Position numbers and translations under genes: made by a program. Shown here one piece after another: positions 54,137-64,000 of a stretch of 64,000 nt of DNA. The stretch's first letter is position 1. Every line of letters begins with the position of its first letter. The notes under the pieces are model-generated. The model worked only from the letters and a program-made list of their open reading frames with translations, was not told the origin of the DNA and did no database searches. The stretch covers positions 1,310,076-1,374,075 of the forward strand of contig JAJVDF010000126.1 of NCBI GenBank assembly GCA_022410635.1, read 5' to 3'. This DNA comes from Tretioscincus oriximinensis. Its lineage: Eukaryota; Chordata; Lepidosauria; Squamata; Gymnophthalmidae.

Positions 54137-57100
54137 GTAAGCCGATGCTCAGGACTTAAAGTCCCATTAGCTGGCGAGAGCCTAGACTCTCTATTCCTTA
54201 TGTGCCCTTCCTGTATTGATCCTTATTTCGGCTTCTTGGAATAGGTTCTGCCATTGCAGGCTGACACTCCATAGCTTACACTAGCATGCAGATGGGAGGC
54301 CCCTTTATTCAAGATATGCCCCCAAACAAGGCCCTGTGCACAAGGGAGATCTAACTCTGAAGCTTATCTTGCCTTAAATTGCCTTAATAAATGGAAAAAG
54401 AGGAAAGTTAGCGACAGATCAGACTCTCTTCTTAACCGGCCTGTCCTCACGGAGCTTTGTCCTGGGCTATACCTCAGAGTAGGAGCCTGCCATCCACATG
54501 CCAGTGTAGACTATGGCAGGCCCCGAGTGGGGCCTGTCATAGTCTATACTAGGAGCTAGCAGCACTTTGAGACTAACTTGAGAAAAGTGGTTGGCATAAG
54601 CTTTGGTAGACAGGTCTACTTCTTCAGATGCTGAGGGACTTTCTGCTAGACTAACACGGCTATTTCTCTGAAATAGTCTATACTGACATGTGGATGGCCA
54701 AACTCTTTCCCAAGACGTTACCCAGAATAAGGCTCCGTGTGGACAGGGCCTAGGACAGCGTTCAGAAGGGATCAGACACTTTCACGGATGACACGTGTAT
54801 AAGATGCTTCCTTCAGAGGCAGACAGGATCCCCGCGAGGCTCGTTGAAGAGAGTAGGCGAAGGTTTTGCCTTTGTTTTCCGCTTGGGGTGTCCAGAAGCA
54901 ATAGATGGACCAGTGTGTGAGGAAGGATGCAAGACGTGATGGTTTGGGGACAGATTCACAAGACTCCTCAAGTTACTTGACTTCTTTTGCAGTACCTTTG
55001 ACTTCCTATTTTTACAGAAACTATTACGTTAATGTGAGACATGGTCTCATTCAAATATTTACCAGATGTATTCCTGTTTAGTTTCTTAAATTAGCTAGGA
55101 ACTGCCTAAATGCTAAAGTAAATTCCCATCCATGTGGAGTTATTATGGTTTATTATGGTTAGATTATAGAAATTGGCACACAGGACCAGGAGAGTGGTTA
55201 GATGTTCATATAATTTGTGTCCAGCATTTTTATACTGGAGACCTTCGGGTATGGGGTGGGGTATAAATATAGGTAGGTAAATAGGTAAGTAAGTAAGTAA
55301 AAGTAAGTAAATAAATAAATAAAAATACTGTTTGAACTTTAAGATCAATTCAAAGAAAAAGGCTAAAAAAGATCAATATGCATAAAAGCATAGCAGTGCA
55401 TATTTCTTCTGTGTTAATTTTTTTAATTTCATTTTTCATACTTTTTAAATTGTTTTAATAATAATCTTATCCGTTTCTGTTAAATTGAAATTGGCTTTAG
55501 ATATGTATTGATAGAGTATTGATAAGCCTTACTTTTCTTCCTTAGTTAATACAACTTCATTTTATAATTTTTCTCCAGTTCTCCAACTTGCTGGGTACAG
55601 TATACCGATGTGGAAACTTAAATTTCACACCAGATGGAAATTCTCTGATCAGCCCTGTGGGAAACAGAATTACTGTCTTTGACCTGAAAAAGTATGTTTT
55701 GGGGGTTTTCCTGCCTTAATCCATTAATAGACCAAATAGTAAATGAGCCCAAATTTCTTCTCTCATCCAAACTGCTGAAATTTTAATGAATTTCTTTCTA
55801 AGAGTTGAGTTTTGCTTCAGTATAATGAAAAAATATAGTATTGTTTTCTAAATATTGACCCGATGCCCACATTATTCCCACATTAGAAGGAATGCTCATT
55901 TTTTCACTATCGTATCTACAGTTCAGCTATTCAGGACTGTTCTTTGTGGGGTAGCCCCAGAAAGGCATCCTAGCCTAATCCAGACTGCATTCTGTGCTTC
56001 TTTTATGACTTGAAAAAAATTATTCTGGAAATAGAAATGTGTGTCCAAAGAGTATATTGACTTCTGGAAAAACTGTTTGGCAAACTCATATTTTATTATT
56101 TATTGGATTTTAAATTGCTTTTTCTTCCCAGCAACAAGTCTGAAACATTACCAGTAGCAGCCCAATACAATGTCACTTGTGTGGGACTCTCTCCAAATGG
56201 AAATCTTGCTATTCTTGTAGATGAAGGTATGCAGTCTATAGTATAATGAAAATGAATACAATAAGTACTTAAGAAAAATAATGCTAAACTGAAATTGGAA
56301 TCCTCTTAGAAATGTCTGAGAGGGTTGTTTTTTTGTACAAACAGTTATCATAGTCATACCCCACCATGCAAAACTGTGTGACAAGTAATTGTCACCTTTT
56401 GAAAATTGGGAATTAAGGAAACCATGAAGATCAATGCTACAAAAGCAAGCAAGTGCCACCATGCAGGAGTGACTTATCATTGTCTCAAATGTACTATGGA
56501 AAGGAGATTAAGATGATCAAACAGGTGAAAGGCATTATAGAGGGAAACCCCAGTCTACTAATGTATGAGTTTATATGTTTAAGATTTTAATTAAAGTTAT
56601 AAAGTTTCCTGCACTATAGTAAAACAATCAACCAACGGTATATAAGAGGAGTAATTTTTTATTATTTAAAACAAAAGTTTCTTGTAGAAAACCGTTATTT
56701 GGCAAAGGATAATTAAGAAAATGTGTTCAAATTGCCATTGCTAATTTCTAAGTCTATGTCAATAAAATGCAGTTGATTTTATGTTTCAAGTACAAGTGCA
56801 GCTGTTTTGGTTTGGGACAGAAAATGAAACTTTCTATTTGACTCTTTTACTTTTTGTGGGGCTGAACTATATTATTTTCTTATAGGGGGTGCAGCTTTAC
56901 TTGTCAGCTTGATCAGTAAATCTGTGATTCATAAGTTCCATTTTCAGAAACCTGTCCACAGTATCAGTTTTTCCCCTAATGGAAAGTAAGTTTATGTTCT
57001 AATGGCTATACTTGTTCTATGTGTACAAATTACAGTAGTAATATAAATAATTCATTACTTTTATTAATATAACTGCACAATACCAATGATTGTTTTATTC

Positions 57101-60100
57101 TGAAAATAGCAAAGCTTTTTTTCTTTTTTAAATAAAAAGATTAGGTGCACAACAGTAAGTAAATAGTTTATTTGATTAGTCATTTGACCATTTCAAAATA
57201 CAGGTAAAAACAAAGCAAAAAACAACAACCCAGAGGTGAGCAGCAGTCTCTCTATTTATGGGCAAAATCTTATTTTTCCAAATCCTGTTTCAAGAAGTCA
57301 GCTCTTTTCTTGATCACTTTCAGAATAAAAAGGCTTACTCCAATAATGACAGATCTTTTTTGTCCTTGCAAAAGAAGGGACAACAGGTCATTTCTATCAG
57401 CAGGCCTAAAGTTGGTTACTATTGTGTGTAGGAACTCGGAACGGAGTTCAGTATATGCTGGGCAGTGGATAGTGCACAACAGGAAAATTGCTGTCTCTTA
57501 TGGATCATCTTTCATAACAGAGTATAAATGTTCTCTATGGCAATGTACAGTGTAATTGCAAGGATCATTTTACTAATATGGGAAGAGTTTGAATAAATCC
57601 AGAAAGCCCCATGTGAAGATAAATATATGCAGTGTTAAGTAATTGTTAAAGGAAAGGTAACTTGGTATTTTGACTAAGGCATTGGGAAATATCTGAGAAT
57701 CCCAGGATTCGCATCTCTATGTGGCAATAGGGGCAGTCAGTGTCTTCCAGCACAATATAGGTCACAGGACTGCATTTTGCATTTTTTATTAATTGTTGCT
57801 TGCTGAGTCTTATAGCTAAAATGCCCCTCCAAAATTGTTTCCTTGGTGGCTCTGAGACTAGAACATCTGTTTCCAAGTCTTTCAAAACATTTGGAGCCTG
57901 TGAGGACTGGTCTAGATCAGCACTATCCTATAGTCTCAGAACGGGGTGCTCTGTTCCCCTTTCAATACCAGTTTCTTTTTTCTGCTGATTTAGGTTAGGA
58001 GCCATTCCACATTCAAGTCATTGTAATTTTGAATAGAAACACTCAAAATGTCAGTCAGTAGAGAGTTTTGCCTTGATTTCCTTACCCAAGGTTTACACTG
58101 AAGTCTGTTTCCACCATATCATGTTTTTTTTATGAAATGCCATTTCCCTTTATTTTTACTCTGCAATATCTGTCCAAAAAGTCTGCAGAATTTTGCTTGC
58201 TTGAATACAACCTATCTAATATTATTTGGCTTCATCTTGCTGATTTTTATTTCTGTGTTGAAGATTTATGTACATTAAGTTGATTCATTTTTGCAAATTA
58301 GGAAATTCGTGGTTACAAAGGACAACGTTGCTATGATGTATCATGCTCCAGGGAAGAAGCGGGAATTTAATGCATTTGTTCTTGACACAACATACTATGG
58401 CGCATATGATGAAACAACATGTATTGATTGGACTGATGATTCCAAGTAAGGCCCAGTGTTTGTAATTTGTCAACGAAGGAGCATATGAATTGAAAAGAAA
58501 TAGGATTTGTGATTAATTTGATAAAAATTATGGAATGTCTAAATAAGTGTAAGGTGTGTTTCTGTTTGTAAAAGTGGATGTGTTTTTGAAATCTTCTTAC
58601 AAATCCCTGGTTATTAATATCATTAATTTGACAATGGAAAGTTTTAAAAAAATCAAAGAACCAACCAATTTTTTCTGTTATTTATCAAATGAAAAAGTTC
58701 ATTTCCCCCAATATTTGATATTAGTTACTATTAAGTATAAATGTCATTGGATTACAATTACTACACAAAAACTGGAATAAGACTTTGTGACTTCAATGAA
58801 CATAGAAGAAAGGAATTTTCACCAGGTGCAGTTCATAATTCTTGCAGCACCTGTGGAGAAAATCATTTTTTTCACACCCATAAAAGTTGCAAAGTTTTAT
58901 CCTGGTTTTTATGTAGTAACCCTATCTGCTCCATCACTTAGAGAGGTTGTGCCTAAAACTAGAAAATTTGATATTTGGCTAAGAGACTCAAGGAATTGCT
59001 TAAATCCAAAGCCAAATTTGTATCAGAAGCTGTATCTATTAACATTGGGGTGTACTGAATTTTTATGATGGGGGCCACATAGTCTGAGTTGTGGAGATCT
59101 GTTGAGGAACAAACTAAAATAGCTCTTTTTTCACTTCACACAAAATAAAACCAGTACGGACTATCAGGTTCTATAAAAGTCCTTTGAGTGCTATGTTCCA
59201 CAGGTTGCAAGGCAGACCAATAAAAAGAAATGTCAGATTACTTACTGCTTTATATATTTTTAAAGATACCAACTATTGATAGGCATGTGTTAAATGTAAA
59301 TTATTAATTGCTTATTGTTATGTCCTCCATGCTTTAAATTTTAACACGATGTTTACAGAATAACAATGCTATTCTTCTTTAACTGCAGATGTTTTGCGGT
59401 GGGCAGCAAGGATATGTCAACGTGGGTATTTGGAGCAGAACGCTGGGACAATCTGATATATTATGCACTTGGAGGACATAAAGATGCCATTGTTGGCTGT
59501 TTTTTTGAAGAAAGCAGCCTAAATGTATGTGAAGCAATTCTCTGAAATTTAAGTGACAGGAAGTCTGTATAGAATCCGTTGGACAATTGCTTTTTTGAAT
59601 GGATCACAATTTTAGTTTATGAAGGCTGCTAGTTTCTGAAGCATCCAGAAATTAACATTTTATTTTATTTTTATTTTGTCACCTCAACTCGTGAGATTGT
59701 GTGGGACTTTCAATGTTTATATATTATAATTGTCCACGTAGATTTCATTATTTTATATAATTGTAATCAGAATCTTTGATCATTGGGAAAAATTATCATC
59801 TGGATTTTTTCCATTATTAAGGCAAGAATAGGATTTTCTTCTTAGTGGATTGTGGTTTTGACTAATTGTGAGATTCAATTTCTGTTTTCTTTATCATTTA
59901 AATGCCACTTATACAAGGATAATTACAGTTGTGCCTTGATTTTCTAGTTGTACACTGTTAGTCGTGATGGGGCTTTGTGTGTTTGGGAGTGCAACACTTC
60001 TTTGGATGGTTTAAAACCTAAACCTGCAAAGTTTCAACCTGAAGAAGAAATGGCATCACCTGAAGACATAGATGTGGATGAACTGACAGAAGCACAGAAG

Positions 60101-63100
60101 GGTAAAGAGGTTCATGGGAAAGCAAATGAAAACAAAAAAGAGAAATCAAAGAAAGTAAAATATTCATGTGCTGCCAAGTAAGTGGTTTTCCAGGGAAGAG
60201 AGAAGAATGTTTAAAGCTCTGTGCTGCATATGTAATAAAGTAATAATACCTCAGACCTACTGTTAGCGTGTTAATGAGACTTGTTGCGCATGCTCATATG
60301 TTCACTAACGGGGCTAGTAGCACTTAGAGACTAACAGGAGAAAAGTGGGTGGCATAAGCTTTCGTAGACATCCGAAGAAGTAGGCATGTCTATGAAAGCT
60401 CATGCCACCCACTTTTCCCATTAGTCTCTAAGTGCTACTAGCCCCTTTGCTGGACTTTCTACTGGACTAACACGGCTATTTCTCTAAAATTGATGCTCAT
60501 ACGTTTTTCACCTTCTGCTATTTGTAAGGTTTTTTTATGTAAACTATTGATAAGATTATATTCTCAACTGAAGTAGTCTCTCAAAAATTACAAGCAGAAA
60601 AATGCTCTTTCAAAAAAAAGCGCTACTTAATTCATGATTGTGAAACTTTCCATTATCCCTTTCACCCCTGTTGTTCTTATAAGGAAGCTTCTCTTTCAGC
60701 CATTCCTGTGGTTTTTAGTATGCTCATTTTCTATTTTGCTTTTAGAACATACAAACATAAGAGGAGCCCTGCTAAATTGGGCCACAGCCTATCTTATTCG
60801 GCATTCCACTATTTATATATGGGTAGCCCAAATATGGCACCCCAAATCCGGGACGGGGGTGGGGTGGGGGTGCGTGCACATACGGACACTTGTGAGACAG
60901 GGAAAACCTCTTCTGCCTGTCTCACCACAAGCGGCCGTGTGCATGTGCGCGTCTGTGTAGCTGCTCCAGTGCTGGAGGTGGGGTTTCGCAAAGCGCGCCA
61001 ACTCGCCTCCAGCGGAGGAAAAATGCCTGGGTTTGTGACAGGAGGACAGAGCTGTCCTCCTGTCACAAACACAGGTGTTTTTGCTCTGCTGGAGGAGACT
61101 TGGCGTGCTTTGCAAGCAGACGCGCGAAACGTTGTCTCCAGCATTGGAGCAGCTACAGCACGCTCCGAGATTCCTTCCAGGACCCCGGAAAGCGTTGCTT
61201 GGGCTGCAGCCGTCAGCTCTGACGGCTGCTTTGCCTTTAAAATCCTGCATTTAAAACCCGGAGGGTTTTAGTCCCCCAAACAGGGATTGTCCCGCTTTCC
61301 TGGGACGTATGGCAACCCTATACACACTCAAACAGAAGGCAAAACCTTCACTCATACTTGCCCCCNCACACACACACATGGCTGTTAGAGGAATTGTACC
61401 CTTTCCTCCATCCCAGAGGCAGTATTTAGGCATCCATTCTACTTGTGTTTGATACANTTGGCCTCTGAATTTGTCTAATTCTCTGTTAAAGCCCCATCTC
61501 CATCCCTTGCACAGATTCCTGAATTCTGCACACTTTCATTACAAAAGCAAGAAACAAAAAACCTGCACACATTGAGTATTCCACAATGGGGAAGAAGACA
61601 GAGGACCTCTAAAACTGTCCAGCTTTCTTGCAAGTTAGATGACTTAGTCTGTTTCTAAGAGAATTTTCCCCTTTGCTGCAATAGAACATAGTGTAGTGTA
61701 TTGAAAAGTAGTTTTAATACTATATATGTGTCTTAAAACTTGAAACGTTTCCTGGTATGCATATTAAACCATACTAGCAAAAGAAAAGCCCTAGTTCTAA
61801 GCCAGTTCTTATAGCTTAAGAATAATGTTGATTTGGGTTCAGTAATGAATTTATTGCATAAATAGCTGCATCTTTCAACTGAGTTGAATTGTTTCTGTGC
61901 ACGCAAAACATAATGGTGTGTCATGTAATTTTCTTCTCCTCAGGCACTTTTTTAACAAAGAAGGAGATTTTAACACTCTGACAGCTGCCGCATACCACAA
62001 GAAAATCCATCTGCTGGTCACTGGCTTTGCTTCTGGAATTTTTCACTTGCATGAGCTTCCAGATTTCAACCTTATCCATTCTTTGAGGTTAGTATGAGCA
62101 TTACTTGTTGTAAAAATGTATTTTTAAATTAGACGAACAAATAAATGATATATTTCTCAAATTATTTTTTGCTTTATAAGCATCCTAGAAGTATTTTTCT
62201 TCTAATGACATTAGAATAAATAAAAAAACTGCTTTTATTTTATAGCAAAGTAAATTTGATTTGTGACGCACAAGCTGATTAAGAAATAGTAGAAAATCTT
62301 ACTAAAGTTTGTTTGAAATGTAGTTAATGATAGCTATAAATTTCAGAAGGTATTTGGGGTGCTCATAGAGAGAACAATATTGAAGTTGGGGAGCAAGATA
62401 AAAATACTTTCCACTCACAGACTGTTTTGTTGCAAGTATAATGGGACTGAGGAAAGGTTCCAGGAGAAACATACATTATTTCAGAACTAACTTTTATCTA
62501 TTTTATCATTAGTTATGATTGTTTTTAAAAAAAACTATCAAAAGCATCAATAAAAACAGCATAATTTGGATTGAAATTGCTTCTACTTTTAAGTAAAACA
62601 GAGAGGAAACCTGAATCGGGCAGCTCAAGAAAGCAGAGAAAAATATGGTATGGGAATTAAAGGATTCACTTTATAAGCCTTAGTTAGTGTGAATTTGTGC
62701 TAATTTATTTCTCAGTTCAGGACAGTGTAATGCGTTATCTTAAGCTTCTACAGAATTTTAGCACGTAAGACAAGTCAGTTTTTATATAAATTTCTCTTAC
62801 ATTTAATCACCTCTCTTTGTTTTTGTTTAGTATTTCAGACCAACGTATTGCATCCATTTCTATCAACAGTACTGGCGACTGGCTTGCTTTTGGTTGTGCA
62901 GGTGTGTAAATATGAACCAATTGTTGTGTGAGGCCTGGTTCTGTGATCCCTTAAGTTGAGATCTTTGGCTCTCTTCAGCAGCTGAAACTTCTTTCCTATT
63001 CTTCATGTGGAGAGAGGGCAGCTTCTCTACCAAAGAGCCCATCACTATTTGATAGCTAGTAAAGCTGTGACTATAATTGTGTTTTTCAGTAAAAGCAGAA

Positions 63101-63663
63101 TTTACTTTCAGGCATTTTCATCTGGTAGGCATCCAATCATTTCTGTATCCCTATTGAAATGGCAAAAAAGTACATTTGGATTTTTTAAACCATATTGATT
63201 GCATTTCAGTTCTACAGAGAGATCTGGCTTCCAGGTTTCCTATGTTTGCATTAGAAGCAGACATGTTGATTTTCAGTAGTCCAGTGAAATGTTCTTTAGA
63301 AAAAGGGATTTTTCCATGGATGCTATAAATAGAAAAATTATGCTGTTTCTATTGCTGCTCTTGATAGTTTTAAAAAATAACCAATGATAAAATAGATAAG
63401 AGTTAGTTCTGAAATAATTATATTTCTCCTAGTTATTTGGTATATTGCATCCTCCATGGTTATATTGGTATTCTAGTGAATAGTTAAATCTGAACTATAC
63501 CCATTTTTCCTTTTCTATATTGACAGGTTTGGGACAGCTTCTAGTTTGGGAATGGCAAAGTGAGTCCTATGTCCTAAAGCAGCAAGGTCATTTCAACAAT
63601 ATGGTGTCTCTTGCATATTCTCCAGATGGGCAATATTTGGTTACTGGTGGGGATGATGGGAAG
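54119..63663 (+). CDS. PWP2: PWP2, small-subunit processome component (exons 1-10, 3' part outside window)
   Basis: This is the orthologue of PWP2 (periodic tryptophan protein 2, UTP1), a tandem WD40-propeller subunit of the UTP-B subcomplex. UTP-B binds the 35S/47S pre-rRNA with U3 snoRNP in the nucleolus and is needed for 18S rRNA maturation. Ten exons with consistent GT-AG phases give 396 codons; the human protein is about 919 residues, so somewhat under half is present. The visible part covers the first propeller and the charged linker within it, then the start of the next repeats. The ATG at 54119-54121 has A at -3 and lies in a CpG island. The last donor (AAG|gtaggt at 63663) shows the gene continues to the right. 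Confidence 0.95.
54205..54346. mobile_element. Inverted-repeat MITE in PWP2 intron 1, degenerate
   Basis: Right half (GCAGATGGGAGGCCCCTTTA ... GGCCCTGTGCACAAGG) resembles the element at 12534-12703, and its complement resembles the left end cccttcctgtattgatcctt. The boundaries are approximate. Confidence 0.45.
54438..54750. mobile_element. GC-rich inverted-repeat element, copy 2, split by a retroposon
   Basis: Ends GGCCTGTCCTCACGGAG and the complement GGCCCTGTCCACACGGAG match the copy at 7001-7149, as does the interior AGTAGGAGCCTGCCATCCAC. The element is interrupted at 54551-54684 by the CTGAAGAAG-family retroposon, which is therefore younger. Confidence 0.65.
54551..54672. mobile_element. 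Chimeric retroposon (CTGAAGAAG family) with 12-bp target duplication
   Basis: Flanked by ATAGTCTATACT at 54539-54550 and 54673-54684. The first part runs from aggagctagcagcactttga to cttcagatgct in one orientation. The second (gggactttctgctagactaa to tctctgaa) is the family start in the opposite orientation. The GAAA of the motif is changed to CAAA here. Confidence 0.75.
54858..54985 (+). mobile_element. CR1-type LINE 3' UTR remnant in PWP2 intron 1
   Basis: The phrases ggtgtccagaagcaatagat and gtgtgaggaaggatgc follow the family order but are strongly diverged. Confidence 0.45.
55228..55325 (+). mobile_element. SINE 3' tail with (GTAA)n / (ATAA)n microsatellite
   Basis: The tail ggagaccttcgggtatgggg is followed by ataggtaggtaaataggt, then gtaagtaagtaag and ataaataaataaa. 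Confidence 0.75.
55579..55691 (+). CDS. PWP2: PWP2 exon 2
   Basis: The acceptor is tctccag and the donor is AAAA|gtatgt. It encodes residues 7-43: [20 protein letters not shown], then [16 protein letters not shown], the opening strands of the first propeller. Confidence 0.95.
56132..56226 (+). CDS. PWP2: PWP2 exon 3
   Basis: The acceptor is cttcccag and the donor is GAAG|gtatgc. It encodes residues 44-75: [20 protein letters not shown] then [11 protein letters not shown], with a WD-type SPNG turn. Confidence 0.95.
56886..56985 (+). CDS. PWP2: PWP2 exon 4
   Basis: The acceptor is cttatag and the donor is GGAAA|gtaagt. It encodes residues 76-108: [20 protein letters not shown] then [13 protein letters not shown], a WD repeat core. 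Confidence 0.95.
57150..57980 (-). mobile_element. Non-LTR retrotransposon 3' part in PWP2 intron 4
   Basis: The minus strand encodes, with a frame change, a Cys-rich end ([13 protein letters not shown], then [20 protein letters not shown]) and [22 protein letters not shown]-x2-C...H...C knuckle followed by Y-x4-R-x-EFL is typical of the C-terminus of several LINE ORF2 clades. It is a different family from the CR1 copies. Confidence 0.6.
58302..58445 (+). CDS. PWP2: PWP2 exon 5
   Basis: The acceptor is aaattag and the donor is CCAA|gtaagg. It encodes residues 109-156, including [20 protein letters not shown] and [13 protein letters not shown]. The [11 protein letters not shown] segment is a hallmark of PWP2. 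Confidence 0.95.
59389..59524 (+). CDS. PWP2: PWP2 exon 6
   Basis: The acceptor is aactgcag and the donor is AAT|gtatgt. It encodes residues 157-202: [20 protein letters not shown] then [20 protein letters not shown]. Confidence 0.95.
59948..60177 (+). CDS. PWP2: PWP2 exon 7 with charged linker
   Basis: The acceptor is ttttctag and the donor is GCCAA|gtaagt. It encodes residues 203-278: [15 protein letters not shown] is a WD repeat, then an acidic stretch ([14 protein letters not shown]) passes into a lysine-rich one ([13 protein letters not shown]). The linker differs from human in sequence but keeps the acidic-then-basic character. It is the least conserved part of the visible protein. Confidence 0.93.
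60303..60492. mobile_element. Snap-back retroposon (CTGAAGAAG family) in PWP2 intron 7
   Basis: Flanked by ATGCTCATATGTT at 60290-60302 and ATGCTCATACGTT at 60493-60505 (one mismatch). The two halves are inverted complements from ggggctagtagcacttagag to the centre, where CCGAAGAAG ... GAAA lies. The right half continues to the unit start (acacggctatttctct). Confidence 0.75.
60751..61490 (-). mobile_element. CR1-type LINE 3' end interrupted by another element
   Basis: The CR1 3' terminus (acataagaggagccctgcta) is at 60751-60815. Its continuation (acagaaggcaaaaccttcac) resumes at about 61320 and runs to 61490. About 500 bases of unrelated sequence lie between. Confidence 0.7.
60817..61321. mobile_element. 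Fold-back DNA element nested in a CR1 copy
   Basis: Outer ends resemble each other as inverted repeats (gggtagcccaaatatggcac ... ccgggac, against the complement of gtcccgctttcctgggacgt ... ggcaaccc). Inside, 60953-61158 is a long imperfect inverted repeat with a perfect 19-base core: GTTTGTGACAGGAGGACAG at 61031-61049 and its complement at 61052-61070, two bases apart. The open frames here on both strands are shadows of this symmetry. Confidence 0.65.
61944..62087 (+). CDS. PWP2: PWP2 exon 8
   Basis: The acceptor is tcctcag and the donor is TTGAG|gttagt. It encodes residues 279-326: [20 protein letters not shown], then [20 protein letters not shown]. The donor gttagt is unusual but fits the phase. 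Confidence 0.94.
62831..62901 (+). CDS. PWP2: PWP2 exon 9
   Basis: The acceptor is ttgtttag and the donor is GCAG|gtgtgt. It encodes residues 327-350: [20 protein letters not shown] then FGCA. At 71 bases it is the shortest exon after exon 1. Confidence 0.93.
63527..63663 (+). CDS. PWP2: PWP2 exon 10 (last in window)
   Basis: The acceptor is ttgacag and the donor is AAG|gtaggt. It encodes residues 351-396: [20 protein letters not shown], then [20 protein letters not shown] and GK. It contains a WD repeat end (VWEW) and the SPDG...GGDDG turn. The next exon is beyond 64000. Confidence 0.95.
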
Positions 63664-64000
63664 GTAGGTCTGTTGTCAAACCTTTGCTGTTTCAATTGAA
63701 TAAAAAAGCTTTCAAAATGGTGAAAACTTTGTGTTCCTTACTTCATCTCCACAGTTCCACTATCGTCTTACTAAAAGTCAAAAATTGTTGACTAATAGGC
63801 CAGTAAACCACACCAATATTGAGTACTTGCAAAAGTGATTTATTATTCAGCTCAGTGCCAACATCTGAATCAGAACTGGAGTAGCCCTAGACCTCTGATC
63901 CAATGGGTTTTCTGTTATTTCCCACCCAAAATGTTCCACCTCAACTGCCGTTTTCACATCTTTAAACAGTGGTGTTTTCTTAACTGCCATTTCTATATTC

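Noticed and set aside
60708..61271. 187-codon plus-strand frame and overlapping minus frames in PWP2 intron 7
   Set aside because: They are produced by the GC-rich fold-back element; the symmetry makes both strands open.

Overview
The window is vertebrate nuclear DNA, most likely from a squamate reptile (lizard or snake). The evidence is two GT-AG spliced protein genes with long AT-rich introns, many CR1-type LINE 3' ends, Squam1/Sauria-like tRNA SINEs, short Tc1/mariner and Harbinger-like elements, and Helitron-like ends. The clade is inferred from the repeats; no species call is possible.

Layout: 1-5640 is intergenic and repeat-rich (SINE pieces and three CR1 copies, two of them near-identical and inverted). 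5640-7150 is a CpG island with a 360-base assembly gap at 6308-6667; it is the probable TRAPPC10 promoter, and the first coding exon is probably in the gap. 7150-25957 reads as the first TRAPPC10 intron. 25958-49566 carries 22 coding exons of TRAPPC10 (plus strand). Their phases agree throughout and sum to 1,236 complete codons plus the last two bases of a split codon, which is the human protein length minus the missing first exon. 49567 to about 52.0 kb is its 3' UTR. 53.84-54.12 kb is a second CpG island, the PWP2 promoter, with three ETS-type sites. 54119-63663 carries the first ten PWP2 coding exons (396 codons); the rest lies beyond the right edge. TRAPPC10 followed by PWP2 in the same orientation is the order on human chromosome 21q22.3.

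The two genes act in different pathways. TRAPPC10 is a subunit of the TRAPPII complex, a Rab exchange factor at the Golgi. PWP2 is a tandem WD40-propeller protein of the UTP-B part of the small-subunit processome (18S rRNA maturation). They are neighbours, not partners.

The most interesting non-genic content is a family of retroposon copies at 22.6, 40.6, 54.55 and 60.3 kb. Each copy is a snap-back or multi-unit composite flanked by one 12-13 bp target duplication. Their units carry a conserved CTGAAGA-stem-GAAA motif that resembles a hammerhead ribozyme core, and an unrelated-looking repeat at 24.7 kb has the same motif layout. I infer Penelope-like retroelement debris. Other observations are a possible in-frame 32-codon alternative acceptor in TRAPPC10 exon 16, a stop-free 102-nt intron 7, three Helitron-like elements, a solo LTR with a 5-bp duplication, and a GC-rich inverted-repeat family next to both promoters.
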